In this document: positions 1-6,701 of the stretch, piece by piece | Position numbering within the stretch: position 1 is the stretch's first letter | Layout of the letters: each line of letters starts with the position of its first letter | From: Flavobacteriaceae bacterium | Lineage (GTDB): Bacteria > Bacteroidota > Bacteroidia > Flavobacteriales > Flavobacteriaceae | Length of the DNA: 7,425 nt | Assembly (NCBI GenBank): GCA_018623655.1 | Contig: JAAZVG010000072.1 | Coordinates: forward strand, 1 to 7,425 | Direction of reading: 5' to 3' | Made by a program: the position numbers and the translations under genes | The notes under the pieces: model-generated | Seen by the model: only the letters and a program-made list of their open reading frames with translations | Databases searched by the model: none | Told to the model about the DNA's origin: nothing

Positions 1-615
1 ACCATGTGCGCCCATAAGTAAGGTGATCAAATTAATATCCCCATGCGCAGCTGCTCTAATGGCTTTTCTATCCTCTGGTTTTACTGGAGGATAGTGGATA
101 GGGCGTAGTATTGAATTACCTCCAATTACCCATTGATCGAAATAATTAGCAGGCAAATCAAGGTGCTCAGCGATAGCACGTAGTAAATGTAGACCGGTAT
201 TCTCAAGAGCTTTAAAAGCTTGCTCTCCAAAAGTGTTGAATGAGTCTAACTCTGAAACAGTACAATTTGGTGGATAAATACTATGAGGGTCATGATATTG
301 ACCAAAATGCCAAAATTCTTTCAAATCAGCTATTTTACTGCCTTTAGCGGTTTCCCGTCCGAAAGAGGTATAACCTCGTTGGCCGGCCATTCCTTCTATT
401 TCATATTGAATCTTAACAGATTCTGGAAGGGCGAAGAAATCTTTGATCGAAGTATATAAATTATTCGTGAGGTTTTTATCTAAGAAATGTCCTTTTAAAG
501 CGACGAAACCAATTTCAGAAAATGCTGCGCCTGCAGCATCAATGAAGGTAAGTCGTTCATTTGGAGTGCCATTGATGTATTGTTCGAGATTGACAGAGGG
601 GATAGCTGATTTCAT
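1..615 (-). CDS. 2OG-Fe(II) oxygenase, isopenicillin N synthase-like (C-terminus cut by window edge)
   Basis: The ATG at 613-615 opens a frame of 205 codons that runs without a stop off the left edge; family members are usually about 310-350 residues, so roughly the C-terminal third is missing. The N-terminal part (about residues 5-110) resembles the non-haem dioxygenase N-terminal domain, with GQRGYTSFGRETAKGSK followed by DLKEFWHFGQ, a stretch typical of bacterial isopenicillin-N-synthase-like oxygenases. RPIHYPP (171-177) leads into the double-stranded beta-helix, and H191-G-D193 is the first half of the HxD...H iron-binding triad; the distal His and the Arg that binds 2-oxoglutarate lie outside the window. 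The family uses Fe(II), O2 and normally 2-oxoglutarate to oxidise small molecules in the cytoplasm; the substrate cannot be read from the sequence. It lies 33 bp downstream of the transporter gene on the same strand, so co-transcription is plausible. The family call is confident; the exact reaction is unknown. Confidence 0.88.
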   Translation of the reverse strand, partial: MKSAIPSVNLEQYINGTPNERLTFIDAAGAAFSEIGFVALKGHFLDKNLTNNLYTSIKDFFALPESVKIQYEIEGMAGQRGYTSFGRETAKGSKIADLKEFWHFGQYHDPHSIYPPNCTVSELDSFNTFGEQAFKALENTGLHLLRAIAEHLDLPANYFDQWVIGGNSILRPIHYPPVKPEDRKAIRAAAHGDINLITLLMGAHG

Positions 616-626
616 ATTCTATTTTA

Positions 627-642
627 CATAATATAAATTATG
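627..642. repeat. Short inverted repeat between transporter and oxygenase genes
   Basis: CATAAT (627-632) and ATTATG (637-642) are perfect reverse complements around a 4-base loop, inside the 33-bp gap between the transporter stop (649-651) and the oxygenase start (613-615). The stem is only 6 bp and AT-rich, and no T-tract follows on the minus strand, so it is a poor candidate for an intrinsic terminator. It may be chance in AT-rich DNA or a weak mRNA hairpin just ahead of the oxygenase start. Confidence 0.3.
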
Positions 643-648
643 GGACAA

Positions 649-1566
649 TTATTTTAAACGTTTCATAGTGCGTGCTCTGAGATAAACTCTGGGATCTCTT
701 TTCATATTTATAAAATACACCCCGGTGAGCAAAATTACGGCAGCAATTATACTTTGTGAACTTATCGTTTCTTTGAGTACAAGGTATCCTAAAACCATGG
801 CTACTATCGGATTAATATACGTTGAAGTCGCAACTTTTTCTGGGCTTACGATCTTTAACAAGTAATTAAATGATGTAAATGCAACGATACTTCCAAAAAT
901 AATTAATCCTAACATTGCCCATTGCACATTTGGCTGCCAATTGACCGGGCTAATCCAACGCTCGTTTTTAATGACGCTCATTAATATTAACCAAAGGCTG
1001 CCAAACAGCATTTGATAAGCTGTGTTAACCAGATAATTCTTTGGTAATTCGGCTTTACCTACAAATATGCTAGCATATCCCCACGTAATCACACAGCCTA
1101 TTATCATTAGTATTCCTTTAAATGATTCTGGTGATGAAGAGATTTGGTTTTGACTTATAAGCAAGTACATCCCTAGTAAGCCAACAAATACCCCGACCCA
1201 TGAAAACAGTTTTATTTTTCGCTTCTCCAGAATCCAAAGAAGTAATAAGACTACAAGTGGTTGGGATGCGATTGTTAAGGCTGTTAGGCCGCTATCTACA
1301 TAAGATAAAGCCCAAACTACAACTCCGTTACCAATAGCTAAAAATAAAAATCCAGCAATTGCTGTATTTTTTAATTGTACCAGATTCACTCGTAAGCTTT
1401 TCTTCGTGATTCCAACGATTAGAAACATTAAAAGCGATGCTGTTAAAAAACGCACACCCGCAAGCATAAAAGGTGCTAATTGCCCCACGGCTATCTTGTT
1501 TAACAAGTAGGTAGAACCCCATATTAAATAAATTGATAAAAAAGCTAAAACCTTGGTAATCTGCAC
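649..1566 (-). CDS. EamA/DMT-superfamily transporter, ten transmembrane helices
   Basis: This 305-residue, highly hydrophobic protein fits the two-repeat EamA architecture: five helices in each half, at roughly 5-22, 32-52, 66-88, 92-111, 120-138, 150-168, 180-199, 215-234, 243-264 and 270-287. YLIWGSTY near the N-terminus and NPIVAMVLGYLVLKE (252-266) near the C-terminus are typical of this family. The C-terminal tail (about 289-305) is strongly basic, as expected on the cytoplasmic side. Length matches the family norm of about 290-310. Known EamA members sit in the inner membrane and mostly export amino acids or other small metabolites; the substrate here is unknown. The start is GTG (1564-1566): an in-frame TAG lies just three codons upstream and the first internal Met is residue 34, inside helix 2. 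It follows the carboxypeptidase gene by 65 bp and precedes the oxygenase gene by 33 bp, so it may export a product of that enzyme, though only adjacency supports this. Confidence 0.93.
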   Translation of the reverse strand: MQITKVLAFLSIYLIWGSTYLLNKIAVGQLAPFMLAGVRFLTASLLMFLIVGITKKSLRVNLVQLKNTAIAGFLFLAIGNGVVVWALSYVDSGLTALTIASQPLVVLLLLWILEKRKIKLFSWVGVFVGLLGMYLLISQNQISSSPESFKGILMIIGCVITWGYASIFVGKAELPKNYLVNTAYQMLFGSLWLILMSVIKNERWISPVNWQPNVQWAMLGLIIFGSIVAFTSFNYLLKIVSPEKVATSTYINPIVAMVLGYLVLKETISSQSIIAAVILLTGVYFINMKRDPRVYLRARTMKRLK

Positions 1567-1569
1567 TTT

Positions 1570-1583
1570 ATACTAATTAGTAT
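1570..1583. promoter_or_regulatory. 14-bp perfect palindrome just upstream of transporter start (candidate operator)
   Basis: ATACTAATTAGTAT reads identically on both strands and ends 3 bases before the GTG start of the transporter. A perfect dyad of this length is a plausible site for a dimeric repressor or for an mRNA hairpin that hides the start. It has no G/C-rich core and lies in very AT-rich DNA, so chance cannot be excluded. No regulator gene is adjacent. Confidence 0.35.
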
Positions 1584-1603
1584 TAGATTTAAGTTTAATC
1601 TAA
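1583..1603. repeat. Inverted repeat, 7-bp arms, in carboxypeptidase-transporter gap
   Basis: TTAGATT (1583-1589) and AATCTAA (1597-1603) are perfect reverse complements flanking a 7-base loop. It touches the 14-bp palindrome at 1570-1583 and lies 29 bp or more beyond the carboxypeptidase stop codon on the minus strand. It could help end or attenuate transcription after the carboxypeptidase gene, but no uridine tract follows the stem on the minus strand, so it is not a convincing intrinsic terminator. Confidence 0.35.
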
Positions 1604-1631
1604 AACTTTACTTTAATATTAAATTATTAAA

Positions 1632-3017
1632 TTATTGAATTTCAATAATTTGACCATTGTAAAAAAGATATTTAGATTGATTTAAGTTGTTAAAGAGGAA
1701 ATAAGCGTTTTCAAGCGACTCCTCCACTTCTTCTAAGGCTTGTTTCATTATTTCAGATTGATATTTCTTTGATACTCTTGAAAAATAAAGAAACCCTTTT
1801 CGTAATAAAGATTTTTCATGTGTACTGCTTTTTACTTTACCTCGATAAACTTTAGGAAAAACAATTCTTAATTCATGAGCATCTAAATTTCGATACCCTG
1901 AATAAGTACTTAAATCTCCTTGGTCTTCTAATTTTACCATGTACTTCACCTCATCGTTGGTGTCGGCTTCTTCTAGATAATATCCTAAATCAACAGTGTA
2001 ATAGGAACCATTTACCCATTTTTGAACCTTCTCAATTTTCAAATCAAACAAGTTTCTATCATTGCGGGGAATCTTTGTGTATTGTCCTACTGGAATTGAT
2101 TTATGTAGTCCTTTTTGAATCGCCTCTAGCGCTGAACCGATCAAAACATAATTTAGTTTTCTACCTAAATTCTTTTCAGGATCATCTTTAAAACCTCCCG
2201 TTTCAATTAAAATGAGTTTTGTACCCCATTTTTGAATGTTGTCACCAAAGGCACGAGGTTCAAAATCATCATTGTACCGACCAGTATGATTTGGAATGTA
2301 TTTTTGATTAATCTGATACAAATAAGAGATCAATTGCATTGCTTCATCTCTCCCTGCGCTGCTACTCTTTTCATAGTCGAAAGCCGTTGCTAAGAACGAA
2401 ATACTCGCTTCATTAGAAAGACGCTCAACGTTATAATACCTACTTTGATCATGTAGATTAAAGCCGTAATCTGCATTTAGACTATCTCTCACTCGCTTTA
2501 ATACTCGAGACTCTGGTGCGATCAAGCGCAAAGCATCACGGTTTAGATCAATACCAATGGCATTTTCTCGAATCCAGCGGCTAGCTCCATCAGGATTTAA
2601 CATTGGAATAAAATGAATTCTAAGATCTTGCATTAGATCATTTACCACTTTCTTTTTTTTATTTTCTGCGAAGAATGAAAGTAAATCAACGATAGACCTT
2701 GTAGCTGTAGACTCATTTCCGTGCATTTGAGACCACATAAGAACATCGACCTTCCCATTACCAACACTTACCATTCTAATAGGCCTACCCTCAACAGAAT
2801 ACCCCAATACTTGAGTGTCAAAAAAATCTGGAGCTTTGCTTAAGACCTGACCTAACCGTTTCTGCAAAAATTCTGGCTCCACCTTCTTATTTGAAAAGCC
2901 CTCAACCTTATATTTCGGATATTCGTTGTAAAGCTGTTCTGTAAAAGAACTGATTTGCTGGCCATAAGAGAAAGCAATACAAAAAAGGTTTAATGTGATT
3001 ACCTTTAAGATATCCAT
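1632..3017 (-). CDS. Secreted M14-family zinc carboxypeptidase
   Basis: The 461-residue protein starts with a hydrophobic signal peptide (about residues 4-18, possible cleavage after SYG at 17-19; no lipobox Cys), so it should be exported to the periplasm or beyond. The M14 metallopeptidase domain follows with all expected landmarks: zinc ligands H99 and E102 in MHGNES, NPDG (141-144) followed by Arg residues at 147 and 150 that fit the substrate-binding arginine, N159-R160 in DLNRD for carboxylate binding, the third zinc ligand H189 in NLHD, and a candidate general-base glutamate E272 in LIETGGF. The residues after about 310 are an extra C-terminal region I do not recognise. Family members remove C-terminal residues from peptides or cleave peptidoglycan stems; which applies here is not clear. 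The ATG (3015-3017) lies inside the end of menB, a 13-bp overlap in a different frame, so translation is probably coupled. An exported peptidase paired with menB is an odd functional match. Confidence 0.92.
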   Translation of the reverse strand: MDILKVITLNLFCIAFSYGQQISSFTEQLYNEYPKYKVEGFSNKKVEPEFLQKRLGQVLSKAPDFFDTQVLGYSVEGRPIRMVSVGNGKVDVLMWSQMHGNESTATRSIVDLLSFFAENKKKKVVNDLMQDLRIHFIPMLNPDGASRWIRENAIGIDLNRDALRLIAPESRVLKRVRDSLNADYGFNLHDQSRYYNVERLSNEASISFLATAFDYEKSSSAGRDEAMQLISYLYQINQKYIPNHTGRYNDDFEPRAFGDNIQKWGTKLILIETGGFKDDPEKNLGRKLNYVLIGSALEAIQKGLHKSIPVGQYTKIPRNDRNLFDLKIEKVQKWVNGSYYTVDLGYYLEEADTNDEVKYMVKLEDQGDLSTYSGYRNLDAHELRIVFPKVYRGKVKSSTHEKSLLRKGFLYFSRVSKKYQSEIMKQALEEVEESLENAYFLFNNLNQSKYLFYNGQIIEIQ

Positions 3018-3841
3018 TGATCTTTCTTAAAATTAGGTTTGCGTTTTTCTAAAAATGCATCTCTTCCTTCTTCTGCCTCTTCTGTCATGTAAGCAAGTCT
3101 AGTAGCCTCTCCGGCAAAAACCTGTTGACCCACCATCCCGTCGTCGGTAAGATTCATAGCAAATTTTAACATTTTGATAGCGGTTGGAGATTTTGCTAAT
3201 ATTTCATTCGCCCAGTCTACTGCAGTCGATTCAAGTTTGGCGTGTTCTACAACACAATTCACCATTCCCATTTCAAAGGCTTCATCAGCGGAGTAATTTC
3301 TTCCTAAAAAAAAGATTTCTCTTGCTTTCTTCTGACCTACCATCTTTGCTAAATAAGCAGATCCGTACCCAGCATCAAATGAACTGACATCTGCATCTGT
3401 CTGCTTGAATATTGCATGTTCTTTACTTGCTATTGTGAGATCACAAACAACGTGAAGACTGTGACCTCCGCCAACTGCCCAGCCTGGAACGACCGCTATA
3501 ACAACCTTAGGCATAAAGCGAATTAAACGTTGAACCTCTAGAATATTAAGACGATGAATTCCATTATCCCCTATATAGCCACGTTCTCCCCTAGCCTTTT
3601 GATCACCTCCACTACAAAACGAATAAACGCCATCTTTAGAAGATGGACCTTCACCGCTGAGCAGAACAACACCGATCGTTGGATCCTCAGATACAGTGTA
3701 AAAGGCATCGTATAACTCAGAAGTCGTTTTGGGTCTAAATGCGTTTCTAACCTCGGGACGATTAAAGGCAATTCTAGCGATACTACCCATTCTTTTGAAC
3801 GTAATATCCTCATATTCTTTTACCGTTTCGAATTGTGACAT
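3005..3841 (-). CDS. menB: 1,4-dihydroxy-2-naphthoyl-CoA synthase
   Basis: This crotonase-fold enzyme of 278 residues catalyses the Dieckmann-like ring closure of o-succinylbenzoyl-CoA to 1,4-dihydroxy-2-naphthoyl-CoA in cytoplasmic menaquinone synthesis. Signature stretches set it apart from ordinary enoyl-CoA hydratases: YSFCSGGDQKARGERGY (73-89), VPGWAVGGGHSLHVVCD (118-134, oxyanion-hole glycines), and QTDAD (147-151) with SSFDAGYGS (153-161). S154 and D156 align with the catalytic Ser161 and Asp163 of the E. coli enzyme. D149 stands where E. coli has Gly156, the hallmark of the MenB type that supplies its own carboxylate rather than using bicarbonate. Length and C-terminus (EKRKPNFKKDQWIS) are normal, so it looks intact. 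The ATG start is 12 bp after the glycosyltransferase stop, and the gene's end overlaps the carboxypeptidase start by 13 bp. No other men gene is in the window. It implies a menaquinone-based respiratory chain. Confidence 0.97.
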   Translation of the reverse strand: MSQFETVKEYEDITFKRMGSIARIAFNRPEVRNAFRPKTTSELYDAFYTVSEDPTIGVVLLSGEGPSSKDGVYSFCSGGDQKARGERGYIGDNGIHRLNILEVQRLIRFMPKVVIAVVPGWAVGGGHSLHVVCDLTIASKEHAIFKQTDADVSSFDAGYGSAYLAKMVGQKKAREIFFLGRNYSADEAFEMGMVNCVVEHAKLESTAVDWANEILAKSPTAIKMLKFAMNLTDDGMVGQQVFAGEATRLAYMTEEAEEGRDAFLEKRKPNFKKDQWIS

Positions 3842-3853
3842 AAAGGATGTGTT

Positions 3854-5041
3854 TTAATTTTTATTTGTTTTCAAGGTAAGGTATTTACCTAGATTTTCAG
3901 ATGAATTAATCGTCGAATGGCGCATAATTTGTTTAATGATATTCGACTCGTTTTGAATCGTATCATTTAATAATTCTGCTATCCATGAATCATTTGAAAA
4001 TGAAATAAAGGGTTTTAGTAGTTCAGATTGAATAGACCGTTCTTTCTGTATCAAATCCTTACTCTCAGATAAAATTGTGATTGATTGTAAGAATGCTTCT
4101 TCACTATTCAGGTGCATAAACTGCGAGTGATGCTTCGTATCAATCCCTTCACTAGCTTGAGAAGAGCATAAACATAATACACCATTGTTTATGGACTCTA
4201 AGACCTTTCCTTTTAACCCTGCTCCAAAGGGAGTTGGTGAGATTAGAAATTCATGAAGCAGAAGTTCAGCTTCCAATTTTTCTATCCACCCCATAAATGT
4301 TACTTGCTTCAATTTCTTGACTTCACTTATCAATGAGTCAGGGTAATAAGCACCAATAATACTCAATGTGCTTTCAGGTTGTATGTTCAAAATATCAGGC
4401 CACATGGTAGCAATGGATTTAACAGTGGCTTGATTTCCTGGATGTTTACCAGAACCAAAGAAGACAAAACTCCATGGCTTTCTTTTCAAGTTGTAATCAA
4501 TTTGTTTTGAATCAATTACAAGTGGTGTGTAAATAAGCTTAGATGCAATAGATGGTAGAAAATAATTCAATTTTATAATTTCCTCCTCAGATACAATTAA
4601 AACTTTATCAACTCGAAGGAAACTAGCTATTTCACGTTTAAATACATCAGTTTCTACCCACTTTTCTTCTTTTTTATTTGCTCGGGCTAACCTGAGACTA
4701 TGAAGGTCTTCTGTATTTAGTAAGGTGTAGCAATTAGGCAAGTTTTTATAAACTCTCCAGCCGTATTGTTCCTCTGAAATAAATCGATCAAACAAAACAA
4801 TATCTGGTTGAATACTTAGAAGCAATTGATCAAATGAGTCATTATTTAGCTCAATTTTGTGAGTAGTAATAGCGTCGTCATTCAATGAGTCACCCAAATA
4901 GGTTTTATTCATCGAACAACTAAAGTGCACATGATATTCAGCTTTTTTGAACGATTGAATAAGTGCTAATAGATGCTTACCAGCTGCAGTTGTCTTAGAT
5001 TCTGGCCATAAATTTGCAAGGATTAGCAGTTTCTTTCTCAC
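3854..5041 (-). CDS. GT-B fold glycosyltransferase (GT4-like)
   Basis: This 395-residue protein has the two-domain layout of GT-B enzymes. The N-terminal half opens with a Rossmann strand (KKLLILANLWPES) and a glycine-containing AAGKHLLALIQSF segment, with IQPDIVLFDRF at 77-87. The C-terminal half begins at about residue 190 with FVFFGSGKHPGN (192-203), followed by FMGWIEKLE (249-257) and the nucleotide-sugar-binding segment SPTPFGAGLKGKVLESINNG (268-287). E282 matches the second Glu of the classical EX7E motif; the first position is Ala (274), as in the GAGxKGKVLE subgroup. No signal peptide or membrane helix is seen, so it is probably a cytoplasmic enzyme adding sugar to a glycan or lipid acceptor; donor and acceptor are unknown. 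The start codon is GTG (5039-5041), sharing GTGA with the helicase stop, a classical translational-coupling overlap. No other polysaccharide genes are nearby, which is unusual for such an enzyme. Confidence 0.85.
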   Translation of the reverse strand: MRKKLLILANLWPESKTTAAGKHLLALIQSFKKAEYHVHFSCSMNKTYLGDSLNDDAITTHKIELNNDSFDQLLLSIQPDIVLFDRFISEEQYGWRVYKNLPNCYTLLNTEDLHSLRLARANKKEEKWVETDVFKREIASFLRVDKVLIVSEEEIIKLNYFLPSIASKLIYTPLVIDSKQIDYNLKRKPWSFVFFGSGKHPGNQATVKSIATMWPDILNIQPESTLSIIGAYYPDSLISEVKKLKQVTFMGWIEKLEAELLLHEFLISPTPFGAGLKGKVLESINNGVLCLCSSQASEGIDTKHHSQFMHLNSEEAFLQSITILSESKDLIQKERSIQSELLKPFISFSNDSWIAELLNDTIQNESNIIKQIMRHSTINSSENLGKYLTLKTNKN

Positions 5042-6537
5042 GAGGACATAGCGGCGAATTGCCTTGCAATATTAGCTCTAAGCTTTCTGATATAATCTTC
5101 TTCAAGCCATTCTTTATAATTCTTAGTATTGTTCATAATGCAATAAGTGTATTGCTGAACTCTGTACTGAATATCTTCTTCTAATAACTTAGCCAGTTGA
5201 CGAGCTTCTATTACTGTCTCACTGTTTTCTATACACATTTGAGTATGCTGCTTAATACTCTCCTCTAAAACCTGTTTACCTCTACCCCCTTGAGCAAAAA
5301 CCTCTTTATATCGTTCTTTGATATTAAAAGTCGGATCGGTCGTATTATTAAATTTTTCTCTAATCACCTCGGGCATAATATACTCGAAGTCTCGCTCAAT
5401 CTCTTCATCACTCTTAATACTTTCGAGATAGAAGTCGGGGAAATGAAATATTTCTTGCCAGTCAATCGGCTCATCCCATGGACCAAAACGCAAAGTGTTG
5501 TTTCCAAGATCAATAACCCTAAAAGAGGATTTATTAGGAAGTACTCGTGACCCTCTACCAATCATTTGAAAATATAGGGTTAATGATCGAGTTGCTCTGT
5601 TTAATATTACCGTTTCTACGCTTGGCTCGTCAAACCCCGTCGTTAGTATACTCACAGAGGTTAAGATTGCATTTGGGGTATGTTTAAACCAATCTAGTAT
5701 TTCGGCACGTTCTGTAGCTGAATTTTTGTTATCTAAATGACGAATAGGCAAATCGAGCTTACTAAAGGCTTCATAAACTGAGTAGGATGCAAATATTCCG
5801 TTATTAAATATCAGTGTCTTTTTACCCTTAGAAAGTTCCATGTAAGCGTTTAAAAGCTTTCCTATCATACTTTGATTCGTATAAAAGGCATCGCTACTCT
5901 TTACAGTGTAATCTCCATTAGCTCCGAGTTTTAAACTTTGAAGACTTAGGTCGAATCGATGAATTTCAGCTTTTGCCAAAAATCCTTTATCGATCAAAGA
6001 CTTAATAGACTCCCCGATGATTAATTTTTTATAATAATCTTTCATTGGGAGCTTAATATTTGAGCTTAGTGGTGTAGCAGTCACGCCCAGCACATAAGCA
6101 TTTTCAAAATATTTGAATAGCTTCCTAAATGAGTTGTAATGGGCTTCATCAATAATGACTAACCCTACATTTTCTAAAATGATTTTTTCATCATTCAACC
6201 GATTATTTAAGGTTTCCACCATCGCCACATAACAGGTATGGTCATCTTCTGCCGGAATTTCCTTGACCGCTGAATTAATGACTTTATTTTTAACACCAAA
6301 ATCCGCTAGCATTTTGGAAGTTTGTGAACTTAGTTCGATCCTGTGAGTTAATACAACAACTTTTTTGCGATAGGTTTCAATGTATTTACGCGCAATCTCA
6401 CTGAAAATAACTGTTTTACCTCCACCAGTAGGTAACTGATATAGAATATTTCCACCATCGTCTAAGGCTTCTAGAGCATCGAAGATACGTTTGAGATCAT
6501 TCTGCTGGTATTTATATAAATCTTTAGAGCGTGGCAA
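5038..6537 (-). CDS. SF2 DEAD/DEAH-box helicase, RadD/SSL2-like
   Basis: This superfamily 2 nucleic-acid-dependent ATPase carries every core motif (numbered from the TTG at 6537): Q-motif-like LYKYQQNDL (7-15), Walker A LPTGGGKT (35-42), motif Ia VLTHR (62-66), Walker B IIDEAH (128-133), motif III TAT (153-155), motif V LTTGFDEP (298-305) and motif VI QMIGRGSR (324-331). The arrangement resembles RadD (YejH)-like helicases, but no C-terminal zinc-binding cysteines are seen. The last 130 or so residues are charged, helical-looking and without a recognised domain. The likely role is DNA or RNA remodelling, perhaps repair. There is no ATG before the motifs. The frame is open back to an in-frame stop at 6598-6600, so TTG at 6594 is possible (518 residues), but I prefer TTG at 6535-6537 (499 residues). 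The conserved region begins six residues later, and a promoter match lies between the two starts. It is the first gene of the minus-strand cluster. Confidence 0.9.
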   Translation of the reverse strand: MPRSKDLYKYQQNDLKRIFDALEALDDGGNILYQLPTGGGKTVIFSEIARKYIETYRKKVVVLTHRIELSSQTSKMLADFGVKNKVINSAVKEIPAEDDHTCYVAMVETLNNRLNDEKIILENVGLVIIDEAHYNSFRKLFKYFENAYVLGVTATPLSSNIKLPMKDYYKKLIIGESIKSLIDKGFLAKAEIHRFDLSLQSLKLGANGDYTVKSSDAFYTNQSMIGKLLNAYMELSKGKKTLIFNNGIFASYSVYEAFSKLDLPIRHLDNKNSATERAEILDWFKHTPNAILTSVSILTTGFDEPSVETVILNRATRSLTLYFQMIGRGSRVLPNKSSFRVIDLGNNTLRFGPWDEPIDWQEIFHFPDFYLESIKSDEEIERDFEYIMPEVIREKFNNTTDPTFNIKERYKEVFAQGGRGKQVLEESIKQHTQMCIENSETVIEARQLAKLLEEDIQYRVQQYTYCIMNNTKNYKEWLEEDYIRKLRANIARQFAAMSS

Positions 6538-6562
6538 TTGAGATGGGATTTTGACTAAAGTG

Positions 6563-6595
6563 CAAAAATAGCCTAAAACTTTTCCCAAAGCCAAA
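6563..6595 (-). promoter_or_regulatory. Bacteroidota-type promoter for the helicase-led gene cluster
   Basis: On the minus strand TATTTTTG (6570-6563) matches the Bacteroidota -7 consensus TAnnTTTG exactly, and TTTG (6595-6592) supplies a -33 element 21 bases upstream, within the accepted spacing. Transcription would start near 6556-6559, leaving a leader of about 20 bases before the TTG at 6537. The elements fall inside the extra N-terminus that the longest reading frame would encode, which argues for the shorter helicase start. There is no recognisable Shine-Dalgarno sequence, as is usual in this phylum. Confidence 0.6.
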
Positions 6596-6657
6596 TCTTA
6601 ACTATTAGAATCTTTTGGTGATAACTTCTTGATAACCCCTTAGGCATTTTATTGTAG

Positions 6658-6687
6658 TGGCCTGAAATGATTTGTATCATAGTTTAG
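6658..6687 (+). promoter_or_regulatory. Weak candidate promoter for rpoD
   Basis: TAGTTTAG (6680-6687) matches five of the six fixed positions of the Bacteroidota -7 element. TGG at 6658-6660 is an imperfect -33 element 19 bases upstream, while the nearest true TTG (6652-6654) is 25 bases away. The predicted start would leave only about ten bases before the rpoD ATG. It is the best match in the divergent gap, but weak; the true promoter may use another sigma factor. Confidence 0.25.
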
Positions 6688-6701
6688 AGAAAATCAAACC
6701 C

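Noticed and set aside
443..631. Plus-strand open frame of 62 codons
   Set aside because: It lies almost wholly antisense to the oxygenase gene, whose conserved motifs read on the other strand; the plus-strand product resembles nothing.
894..901. TATTTTTG on the minus strand inside the transporter gene, identical to a -7 element
   Set aside because: No TTG at suitable spacing (the nearest lies 36 bases away), and such A/T-rich octamers are expected by chance within coding DNA.
1583..1603. Intrinsic terminator after the carboxypeptidase gene
   Set aside because: The 7-bp stem is AT-rich and not followed by a T-tract on the minus strand, so it is reported only as an inverted repeat.
3571..3813. 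Minus-strand 80-codon frame inside menB
   Set aside because: It is an alternate frame of menB; all conserved residues belong to the menB frame.
5290..5550. Plus-strand open frame of 86 codons inside the helicase gene
   Set aside because: It is antisense to conserved helicase sequence next to motif VI, and its predicted product shows no recognisable domain.
6573..6647. Minus-strand ATG frame of 24 codons upstream of the helicase (MPKGLSRSYHQ...), overlapping its 5' end in another frame
   Set aside because: It starts upstream of the proposed promoter, ends within it, has no recognisable similarity and no ribosome site. It also does not join the helicase frame in a way that suggests a simple frameshift.
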